A DNA stretch of 64,000 nt. It comes from Synechococcus sp. Cruz-7E5 (GTDB taxonomy: Bacteria > Cyanobacteriota > Cyanobacteriia > PCC-6307 > Cyanobiaceae). Location: contig NZ_JAGQCE010000010.1 in assembly GCF_024345995.1 (NCBI RefSeq), forward strand, positions 44,058-108,057, given 5' to 3'. A program made the position numbers and the translations under genes. Below are positions 42,511 through 51,000 of this stretch, piece after piece; position 1 is the first letter of the stretch; every line of letters starts with the position of its first letter. The notes under the pieces are model-generated. The model did not search any database. It had not been told where the DNA came from and was given only the letters and a program-made list of their open reading frames with translations.

Positions 42511-42738
42511 TCAGCCGAACAGGGCGTCGATCTCGCTGGCGAAGTCGGCCTTGAGATCGGCACTGGCCACGGCAGCACCCTGGAGGAACCCGCCGCGGCG
42601 AACCTCTGAGGGGTCTTGCACCGGCACCAGCCGCACCAGCGGCCGGCCGGCCTTGGCGATCACCACCTCCTCCCCCTCGAGGGCCTGGGCCACGTAGCGA
42701 GAGAGGTGGGTCTTGGCGTCGTGGAGGTTCACCTGCAT
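42511..42738 (-). CDS. Phd/YefM-type antitoxin
   Basis: 75 residues from ATG 42738. MQVNLHDAKTHLSRYVAQAL, then GEEVVIAKAGRPLVRLVPV, is the Phd/YefM dimerisation and DNA-binding fold. The gap to the PIN gene start is 10 bp. Confidence 0.9.
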   Translation of the reverse strand: MQVNLHDAKTHLSRYVAQALEGEEVVIAKAGRPLVRLVPVQDPSEVRRGGFLQGAAVASADLKADFASEIDALFG

Positions 42739-42854
42739 GGACAGGACCCGCAATGGGATCAGCTTAGTCCGTTTGCGGCTAAGCCAGGTCAATCGGGAAT
42801 GAAGCCGAGTGAGCCGGAAAGGAAGAAGATAATTGTGAAACTTGCCCCCCCGCC

Positions 42855-44327
42855 GTGGCCAACGCGAACCCAGCTGCAGATGGTGGCGGTTTTGACCCAA
42901 AAGCGATCAAGTCCGCAATTCTGGCTGAATTTGCGGATTTGAAGGAAACCGCTCAGTCATTCGGGGTGCAGTCGATCAAGGACGGCTCTTGGTTCGCCAA
43001 GTTCATAAAGAGCTGCCTGAGTAGCTATGACCGCACAATCATGGATCAGGGCGGCACTGAATACCTGCGGGCAAAGTATCCCGGCCTGCCCACCGATGCG
43101 ATTGCTGGCAAGCTCTGCGAGCTGTCCGAAAAGTATGCGGCGATTGCCGGCGGTCTGTCGGGCGCCACAGCCAGTGCGGCTGTGCTCACAGCTGGGGTGG
43201 GATTACCTGCCGCCATCACTGGGGTCCTGGTGGAGGTGCTCTACACCGTGCGGCTGCAGATGCGGCTAGCCTATGACTTGCATCTAGCGTATGAAGTTCC
43301 TCTGGATGCCAATGACCCAGAAGAACTGATCAGACTCTTTGCACTTGTCTATGGTGTGAAGGCTGCTGAAGTGGGAGGCCTGGGAGTTAAGGCCTATGGA
43401 CCGGAGGTGGCCCGTGCCCAGCTGTTTCGCCTGATCCATGGCAACACTCCCGCGATCCAGGCTGCGGCAAGAGCAGTGCTCGGGCCGAGAATCGCCAAGC
43501 AGATCACCCAGAAGGCCATTATCAAAACAGCGGTGCCTGTCGTGGGTGTCGGGATCTCAGCAGGCTGGAACTACGCCACCACCCGAATGCTAGGTGTCCG
43601 TGTGCGCCATGGTGTGCGGGTGACAGCAGCGCTGCGAGAAGAGACCCGTCGCCTGCAGGGTCAGATCGGTAGAAATGAAAAAGCGGAGGTAGCAGTTCTG
43701 GGAGGCTTATCAGCACTGGCAAATGCCGACAAAAGCTTTGACGACAAGGAACGAGAGGTTTACAACACCTTCCTGAAACAACTGTCCCTGCCGGAGGAAG
43801 AGTTGCAGCGCCTGGTCGAGCAGGTGGATGTCGACCTCAATGCCGTCTGTGCTGCCTTGAGCTCGATCCGAGAGCCAGCAAACCGTGAATCCGTAGCTCG
43901 ATGTTTTTGCCTGATCGCCGCAGCTGATGGCGAGCTGGTGGCTGCCGAGCAGGAGGTGTTAGCGCGGCTGCTCGAAGCACTCGGGCAACAGCTACTGCTG
44001 GAGGAACTTCCTGCCCTGGCCCAGCGCTTCCGCCGTGAAGATGGTGCGATCGATCAAGCCCTGTTCGCCGTTGGCGATGTGGCCAATCGGGCCGGGGCCA
44101 AGGTGGGGGAAGCCGTTGGTTGGGCCGGCAAGCTGTTCAACAAGGAGAAGCCAGCGGAAGCAGGTGATCCCCATGCAGTGGAGTTCGAAGCGTCGGTAGA
44201 GGAGAAGACCAATGCGGTGATCCTGACAGGAATGGAGCAGCTGACACAGCGATTTGCTGCTGGGGAACTGAGCCAGGAGGAGTACAAGGTGCAGTTCGCG
44301 GTGCTGGTGGAGCAGCTGAAGAAATGA
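42855..44327 (+). CDS. EcsC/TerB-like membrane-associated protein
   Basis: 490 residues from GTG 42855. Residues ~90-250 contain several apolar helices (GLSGATASAAVLTAGVGLPA, ITGVLVEVLYTVRLQMRLAY, KAIIKTAVPVVGVGISAGW) like EcsC/DUF697 proteins. A TerB-like helical domain follows (ALANADKSFDDKEREVYNTF, FCLIAAADGELVAAEQEVLA) with acidic residues typical of TerB. Its end overlaps the next gene by four bases. TerB/EcsC modules recur in membrane stress and defence loci. The role here is unknown. Confidence 0.65.
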   Translation: MANANPAADGGGFDPKAIKSAILAEFADLKETAQSFGVQSIKDGSWFAKFIKSCLSSYDRTIMDQGGTEYLRAKYPGLPTDAIAGKLCELSEKYAAIAGGLSGATASAAVLTAGVGLPAAITGVLVEVLYTVRLQMRLAYDLHLAYEVPLDANDPEELIRLFALVYGVKAAEVGGLGVKAYGPEVARAQLFRLIHGNTPAIQAAARAVLGPRIAKQITQKAIIKTAVPVVGVGISAGWNYATTRMLGVRVRHGVRVTAALREETRRLQGQIGRNEKAEVAVLGGLSALANADKSFDDKEREVYNTFLKQLSLPEEELQRLVEQVDVDLNAVCAALSSIREPANRESVARCFCLIAAADGELVAAEQEVLARLLEALGQQLLLEELPALAQRFRREDGAIDQALFAVGDVANRAGAKVGEAVGWAGKLFNKEKPAEAGDPHAVEFEASVEEKTNAVILTGMEQLTQRFAAGELSQEEYKVQFAVLVEQLKK

Positions 44328-45199
44328 AGTACGAACCCATTACCAAGCTTTCGCTCAAGAGCCATCCGGAGCTCACGGAGCGTTGGGTGCAGGACCGCAT
44401 AGCCGAACACCCTCAGATTCTTGGGCTGGGGGACGTGGTGCTCAAGGACAAGGAGCGCATCCATCCCAGAGCCGGCCGGCTGGATCTCTTGCTTCAGGAC
44501 GCGGAGTCCAGCCATCGCTATGAGGTGGAGGTGCAGCTCGGCAAGACCGATGAATCCCACATCATCCGCACGATCGAATACTGGGACATTGAGCGCAAGC
44601 GCTATCCCCAGTACGAACACACGGCCGTGATCGTGGCGGAGGAGATCACGGCCAGATTCCTGAATGTGATTTCCCTGTTCAACGGCACAATCCCCTTGGT
44701 CGCGATCCAGATGAGCGCGGTGCAGCTCTCAGGCACGGTTTCGCTGCTCTTCACCACCGTGCTGGATGAAGCCCGCTTCGGCCTGGTGGATGAGGAGGAA
44801 GAGGTTCATGAGGTCACCGATCGTGCCTACTGGGAGGCGCGGGGATCCAAGGCCACCGTGGCGATGGCGGATGAGGTGCTCAAACTGGTGGCCGAGTTCG
44901 CTCCTGGCCTGGAGCTGAAGTACAACAAGTTCTACATCGGTCTTGCCACCAACGGTCAGCCCAACAACTTCGTGGTGTTCAGGCCACAGAAGAATGCCCT
45001 GAGAGTGGATGTTCGCTTGCCGCAAGCCCAGGAGACAGAAGATGCGATCGAAGCCTCGGGATTGGATGTGATGGACTACGACAAGCGCTGGGGGCGTTAT
45101 CGCTTGAGGCTCAACAAGGGAGAAGTGGCCAAGTTCGCCGAGGTACTGAGTGCGTTGGCGAAACAGGCTTTTGTGGGAACGGGCAAATCTGATGGCTAA
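44324..45199 (+). CDS. PD-(D/E)XK-like nuclease
   Basis: 291 residues. The putative catalytic core is RAGRLDLLLQDAESSHRYEV, then EVQLGKTDESHIIRTIEYWD, i.e. G-x-D...E-x-E/Q as in NucS-like or YhcG-like nucleases. The C-terminal region (LKYNKFYIGLATNGQPNNFV, VVFRPQKNALRVDVRLPQ) matches the DUF5655-type domain that often accompanies such nucleases. It overlaps both neighbours on the plus strand, forming a small operon. Confidence 0.75.
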   Translation: MKYEPITKLSLKSHPELTERWVQDRIAEHPQILGLGDVVLKDKERIHPRAGRLDLLLQDAESSHRYEVEVQLGKTDESHIIRTIEYWDIERKRYPQYEHTAVIVAEEITARFLNVISLFNGTIPLVAIQMSAVQLSGTVSLLFTTVLDEARFGLVDEEEEVHEVTDRAYWEARGSKATVAMADEVLKLVAEFAPGLELKYNKFYIGLATNGQPNNFVVFRPQKNALRVDVRLPQAQETEDAIEASGLDVMDYDKRWGRYRLRLNKGEVAKFAEVLSALAKQAFVGTGKSDG

Positions 45200-45884
45200 A
45201 AAGAAGGAAGTACCTTCACCCGAAGAGGTACTAGAGAATACTCACCGCTTCCTTCTCATTCAGCTCGTTACAATCCACTTCTCCTGGAATAATTACAAGG
45301 CACTCTTTGGCCACTCAAGAGAGCGCATTGATCTGTTAAATAGATGCGCGAGCAGTTTTCTCCATATGATACAATTCGCCATGTTGCAAGAACTTGAGCT
45401 TTCTATCGTGTGATTGCTTGATCCGCCGAGGCAAGGCAGCAACAAGAATCTGACCTTCCCAAAGCTTGTCGAAATGTCAGCCGAAGTCCTGGAGCCAGAT
45501 CGAGTCATTCACCTAAAGCAAAAGCTTGACTATGCCCATAAATGCTCAAAGCGTCTCAAAAACAGAAGGCGAAAGGTTGTCGCTCACCTAGATACGCAAA
45601 CGATCCAGAACGAGGATCAAGCAATTCTTGAATGGCCACGGATTGAGGAGATAGAGGACTCGCTTAAAGCCCTGGCAGAGCTAGCCAATGCTTATGAGCA
45701 AGTCATGAATTTGGCCGAGATGGCTTACGATGCCAGCGATGTAGAGGGCGAATCAGAAATCTTGGTAAATCACCTCAAAAATTCTCTTCGATTGAAAGAA
45801 CTTGTCGATCAGGGAGACCTTAGTTGGGAATTGGCTTATCCCGATCGCTATTTGTTTTCAAAGAATCCCCAAACTCCACGATAA
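45192..45884 (+). pseudogene. HEPN/AbiU2-like gene with an in-frame TGA
   Basis: 231 codons in one frame with TGA at 45411-45413. Before it: FSWNNYKALFGHSRERIDLL and CASSFLHMIQFAMLQELELS. After it: LLDPPRQGSNKNLTFPKLVE and SKRLKNRRRKVVAHLDTQTI. The joined sequence resembles HEPN/AbiU2 proteins with the R-x4-H-type motif near NRRRKVVAHLD. The stop stands where the related phrase usually has Arg before LLDP, as in CGA to TGA. HEPN proteins are abortive-infection RNases. It is AT-richer than its neighbours. Confidence 0.65.
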
Positions 45885-46342
45885 TCCTCCACCCGATCAC
45901 ACCGATCAAACAGCGCCTCATAGGTGATAGTCCGCTCCACCGGCCCTCCAGGCAGCGTGTCATCGATGATCGTGCGCGCCACGGTGCCGGAGGTCATGTC
46001 GCAGATGACTTCCAAGCCGATCTCCTTATTCGCTCCACGCCCTTTGCCCTTGTGGGGGAAGCCGATGCCGGAGAGGCCCTTGGTGGCGGTGAACACGATG
46101 CGGCCGTTCTTGTCGTACCAGATATCGCGTTCGAGTTGCTGCATCACCGGGAACCAGTCGCGCCCTGAGCCCTGGTGAAACGGCAGAGCCATCGACACAT
46201 AGGGCCCCTTGAGCAGTCGTTCGCGATCGGCGACAAAGCGATCGATCTGGCCAGCAAAGCCCGGGGTGGTGGGGTTGAAGGTGGTACGGATGGCATCTTG
46301 GGCTACCTGCTCCAGCTCATTGGCGGCAACGGAGGAGATCTT
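45848..46342 (-). pseudogene. chimeric remnant: helicase 5' end fused to methylase 3' end
   Basis: The frame starts directly after the DUF262 stop. It encodes a 59-residue stretch (NELEQVAQDAIRTTFNPTTP to GSGRDWFP) matching 51 of 59 residues of the giant helicase N-terminus. It then switches to a DrmMI-type C-terminus (WYDKNGRIVFTATKGLSGIG, GPVERTITYEALFDRCDR) ending GFFENK. The switch is at the shared Phe-Pro codons. The first in-frame Met is at 46198. It is probably a deletion scar of an older copy of the operon. Confidence 0.8.
46149..46336 (-). repeat. direct repeat of the helicase 5' end (partner 41805-41999)
   Basis: About 190 bp, clearly similar at DNA level to 41805-41999 and in the same orientation. 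The two copies flank the 4-kb block. Recombination between them would remove the block and place DUF262 directly before the helicase. Confidence 0.7.
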
Positions 46343-48031
46343 TTAGTTGGCGAGCTCCGCAACAACTCCAGTTGTGGCTTTGGAGATAGCGCTGGCAATC
46401 AGCTCTTGCCGCTGAGCCTGAAAAGTGTCGAAGTTGTCCGCCCACAAACCCGATTCAGGCTCGCAGGGGATCAGATGGCTCTGCAGCACCAGCTTCATGG
46501 GGAAGTCTGGCTGGTCGCGCAGCTCAGCCATGTAGGTGGAGGGTGCGAGGCAGCTGATGTGCTGGTTGGTGCTGCGGTCGATCAAGCAGCGGTTGAGCAC
46601 GATGTCGCGTTGGCGGGATTCCAGACCCCGATCGGCCAGGAACTTGTCTGGGAAGATGTGGTGGTCGTCGATGCCGCTGCTGTCCAGCAGCTGGTGGTTG
46701 AGCACGGCACGGGTATGGAAGTCGAGCGGGGCGTTGCCGGAAGCAAGCATCAGGCAGATCGTGGCTCGGTAGAGGGAGCGTTGGCGAGGGGTGACTTCCC
46801 GTAGATGATTGGGATTGAACCGGAAGCTACGGACAGTTTCCGGCGGCTGAGCCTGGGGATCCTGGAACCAGGCGATCAGTTCGTTCACGTCGCGGGTGCT
46901 CTGGGTGTTTGGCGCGTTTTCGTAGGCCTGGCTGAACACCGAGCACCAGAACCAGCGCCGGATCTGCTCACGCTGGGCACCAACGGCCGCGCCTCTTGTG
47001 TCGTCGACACAGGCAAGCGCCGCTGCCATCGGCGGCAGCATGGTGGCGTAGGGCAACCAACGCGGCTGGAGAACCCAGCAGTCGTCAACAAGGATCGTGA
47101 GGGCACGATCCATGGCTTTTACAACCCGCGGCCACCAGTGGATCACGGTGTCGGCAGTGAGGTTGAGCACGTCGCCCCGTTTGCAGCTGCGGGCCTGGCC
47201 GCCGGCGAGGGCGATGGCCATCAGCAGGTAGTAGGGATCCACATCAAACCGACTGATCAGCGGGTGCTCAGCTCGGGCCTGCTCCCAGAGGTCACGCAGT
47301 CGCAGGTCGTGACTCCAGAAGCGGGCGGTGAGCAGCTCGAACACACTGAGCTTCACGCCAGTGCGGTTGAGCGTTTCAAAAATCGTGCAAAGGGCGGCGG
47401 GTTCGGTTTCTGCCGAAAGGGTTACGACTGGGAAGACATATTGATCGATGCGATTGATCCACTTCTCCTCAATTTCGTGGAGTTGATCTTCCAGTCGATC
47501 ACGTTCCTCTCCCTGGCGGGTGCGGGCCACTTGCGCCGACCAACGAGAGAATCCGGTGCTGCCCCTATGAAGGACAGCGAGAGGCACGATCAACTCCTGG
47601 GCCTGAAAAGTGAACTCAGCGCGCCTGGCCACCGCGCTTTTGTTGTGGCGAAGGTAATGGATGGAATCTTCGAAGTCGTTGCCGTCGATCAGACCCCGCA
47701 TATCGAGGTAGTAGCGGTGATCGCCGACGCCATAGAAGGCCTGGTAGAGGGAGGTGAGGCGCTGCTGGCCATCAAGCACCAAGAACGTGTGATCGGTACG
47801 GGCGGCGGGAGCGCCTTCAAATTCTCGGCTAGAGAAGGCACGTTGCCGGTCACGTACCCGCAGAATGCTGCCGGCGGGATAGTTGTTGGCGATCGAGACG
47901 ATCAGGGCCTGAGTGGCGCTGGGCTCCCACACGAAATTGCGCTGAAAGTCGGGTAACAACATGTCGCCGCTATCGATCCGATCCAGCAGATCCAGTAGAG
48001 GCTTGGAGTTGGTGTCTTCGTAGATTGTCAC
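46343..48031 (-). CDS. DUF262/DUF1524 (GmrSD-like) protein
   Basis: 562 residues from GTG 48031. The N-terminal DUF262 motifs are MLLPDFQRNFVWEPSATQAL and FLVLDGQQRLTSLYQAFYGV. The C-terminal HNH-like region is GIDDHHIFPDKFLADRGLES and VLNRCLIDRSTNQHIS. This is the GmrS+GmrD architecture in one chain, associated with NTP-dependent cleavage of modified DNA. The gene overlaps the methylase stop by four bases (GTGA), so it belongs to the drmD-drmMI operon. Confidence 0.88.
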   Translation of the reverse strand: MTIYEDTNSKPLLDLLDRIDSGDMLLPDFQRNFVWEPSATQALIVSIANNYPAGSILRVRDRQRAFSSREFEGAPAARTDHTFLVLDGQQRLTSLYQAFYGVGDHRYYLDMRGLIDGNDFEDSIHYLRHNKSAVARRAEFTFQAQELIVPLAVLHRGSTGFSRWSAQVARTRQGEERDRLEDQLHEIEEKWINRIDQYVFPVVTLSAETEPAALCTIFETLNRTGVKLSVFELLTARFWSHDLRLRDLWEQARAEHPLISRFDVDPYYLLMAIALAGGQARSCKRGDVLNLTADTVIHWWPRVVKAMDRALTILVDDCWVLQPRWLPYATMLPPMAAALACVDDTRGAAVGAQREQIRRWFWCSVFSQAYENAPNTQSTRDVNELIAWFQDPQAQPPETVRSFRFNPNHLREVTPRQRSLYRATICLMLASGNAPLDFHTRAVLNHQLLDSSGIDDHHIFPDKFLADRGLESRQRDIVLNRCLIDRSTNQHISCLAPSTYMAELRDQPDFPMKLVLQSHLIPCEPESGLWADNFDTFQAQRQELIASAISKATTGVVAELAN

Positions 48032-51000
48032 TTGCTCAAACCCTTTTCATCAAAATATTGCCACGCTGCAATATATTCTTCCGAGCGAAAGAAGCGATCA
48101 AATGGTGCCTCGTATACAATTGCTCGCTCAACCGGTCCTTCGGGGGTTGTGTCGTCAATAGCTATCATTCTGGCAATAGACTCTCCCGCTGCTAAGATCT
48201 GATCCCAGCCATTAGCATTTTCGCGCCCAACCCTCGGCAAGCCAACACCGCCCAACGACTTGTCAGTTGTAAACACTATATTGCCGATCTTATCATAATA
48301 CTGGCTTTTCTCGATCTGCTCTAGAACCGGAAAGCAAGTTCTAACCGCTGAGCACAGGTCATCAACTCCCAGCCCTATCTCCATTGAAACGAGGACATCA
48401 AGCTCAAGCAATGCCTGTCTGCGTGAGAATGGATTTGGTTGATCATGCAGATCTTTAAGTCGAATGTTGCTAGAAGACCAGCCAGTTCCTGGAGATGACA
48501 GTTGCTTTCTTTGAGCTAATTCATTAAGACCAGGTAGATAACTGTGCAGATGCAATAAGCGCGCACATGCAGCGCCAAAGCGAATGGAACCGCTTGGTAT
48601 ATATGGAAAAAGGCCGAACTCTTTGTCGGTAATATGACCTGATCCAGACATCCGAAGATTCATGTCAGACAGAATATTTAAGAAGCCTGTAGTTATTGAC
48701 AGGAGATCCTCAATATTTACGAATGTCAAGCTTGAAAGAAGGTTTGTATGTCCTATGCAAGATGGCATAATGCATGCGGACAGAGACCTTTGACCAGCAG
48801 GGTCAACCATCTCGTTAAAGACCAGCTTGAATTCGCATCTGCCAAGTCGCGGGTCTTCTATTGAAGAGTCCCAGCTCGCCCTGCATGCCCTTCCTTCCTT
48901 CGTAATCAGGAAAGTTGACCTAGGTATTCCGCCATTAAGAACATAACCATGGTTGACAACTTCAAATGCTCGATGGGTATTACAAATTCTTTTAGGCGCC
49001 TTAAAGAATGGAGCTCCTAGAGTTGCATGGCGAGGTGATATTATTAACTCTTCAAAACTGGCCGGGAAAAATGTTTCTTTTACTATATACCCAGCTTCTT
49101 CCATTGCCGCCTGGTTGTAGGATCGCAAATAGATTGAATTCATATGAGCGACATCTATAGCCCTGTGCTTGTGGGTCGATGCCCTTTTCCCTGCCTCTGC
49201 AACAGCTTTGTTATGCGCGAAAATTAATTTTTGGCCATGGTAGGCATTTGACTGACCTTTTCCACCTTGCGTATCTTGCAGAAGGATCGACAGTGGCACA
49301 ATTCGGTCTGGGTGGCCGCGAAGTGCCCATGAGCCATTTTCCTTTACTCCTGGACAGCCCAGGGCATTAGCAGGGAGGGCAAAGCAACTATCTATAGTCT
49401 TCGGATGAAATAAGTTGGATATCACAAGTGTATCCGCCTTGGCATGCGCGCCCTCCTCAGGCGTATTGCAGCTTATCGAGATACAGTATTTTCGCGTGTT
49501 TCCGATGTCGGCAAAGAGTTTTAGCTGGTTTTCAAACTGGAAAATATAGCGCGTGTTGCCTAGTGATAATTTCCGAATGGTCTGTCCTCCTGTTTCCCTC
49601 ATAATCCCTGGGGGATGCAACAGTCCCACTGCTCCGTCTATTGATGAACAGAGTCGGCGGCATAGTAGGATGAAATTCTTATACAAATCAGGCTTGACGG
49701 ACTGCATTCCCAGATAGTTAGAGTCTGCTTTCAGGAAGTTGCATATTCCCAGGTTTTCACATCCGCCAACTCTTGCCTCTTCGCAGGCAGTGCCTCTCGG
49801 CTCCAAGCGAGCCAATTCGCTCCACTTCTTGTTGACTTTGCTGGCGCTCCATTTTTGAACTATCACCTCGGGATATGTCTCTGAGAGTGTGTCTGCTTTA
49901 TTCCAGTCAGGACTTACCCAGGGCGGATTTCCTACGGTCAGATCGAAGCCACCGTGCCTCATCAAGTCTGCGAATTCCAGATCCCAGTGCAATGGCCGGA
50001 TCCGGCGGGCCACCGCTTCCACCAGGCGCAGCCGCTCAAACTCACTTTTGAGCCTTTCCAGATCCACAAACCCGTAGCGATCGGAAAAGTCCACCGCCAG
50101 CTGTTTGAGTTTGGTGTCGGCAAACAGATTCGTCTGGCCCAGCTCGGGCGCCACGCCCTGCTCCAGATCACCAAGGATCATGCTGAGCTCCAGCATCCAA
50201 GTGTTCCGGTTAGGTAGTGATTCCGCCTGGCGGATTGGCCAGAACCACAACGCTGTCCAGTAGTCCATCGCCCACTTCAGTCTCAGCCGAGCGTTGGTGT
50301 TTACCACATTGTGGCCTAATACCTCTTGCTCTTGGATGCGGTCCTTCAGTTTCAGGGGCGTCCAAGCTGAGCAATCCACATGATCTGATTCGCTGTCTGG
50401 CCAGACCGGCAGCGGGTCGGTGGTACGCGCTCGCAACTGCACCTGCTGCTTGGCCCAGTCCAGCCAAAGTTCATTCACCAGCTTGCTGAGCCGGAGCAGG
50501 TGAGCGATCTGCACTTCGGTAAATGCCTCGTCCACAAATGCCTTGTTCCAGCGTTTGCAGTGTTCGATCGCCTCGGGCTCCAGTTCCTTGATCACTTTGT
50601 CGATGTATGCCGTCATGCCCGGATCGGGCAGCAGAAAGTGGAAGATCGCATCGCCCGGCAGTGGCGCATCCCAGGCCAACTCCTCGGGTGCGTGTTCATG
50701 CCAGAGCTTGATGGGTTTGGATTTGCGGCCCGAGCCGGTGGGTAGCTGGCTCACCCGATAGATTTGGCGTCGGGCTCCGATCAGCGAGTTGCCGCAAACC
50801 AGCTGTTGGCTGAACCAGGGGATGAAAGCCCGACCATTCTCCGGCATGAAGATGCTGTTGAGCCAGAGACTTACCTCCGCCAGCTCAACGGCCACCGGAT
50901 TGAGGTCCACTCCGAAAACGTTCTGATCGGCGAGGCGCATCTTCACCTTCTGCATTTCGGTGGCGTAGCGTTCGTGGGGAATGCTCATGCCCGTTTCCTG

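Noticed and set aside
46805..47956. 383-codon plus-strand frame opposite the DUF262 gene
   Set aside because: The DUF262 motifs on the other strand are clear and the frame has no recognisable domain or start signal.
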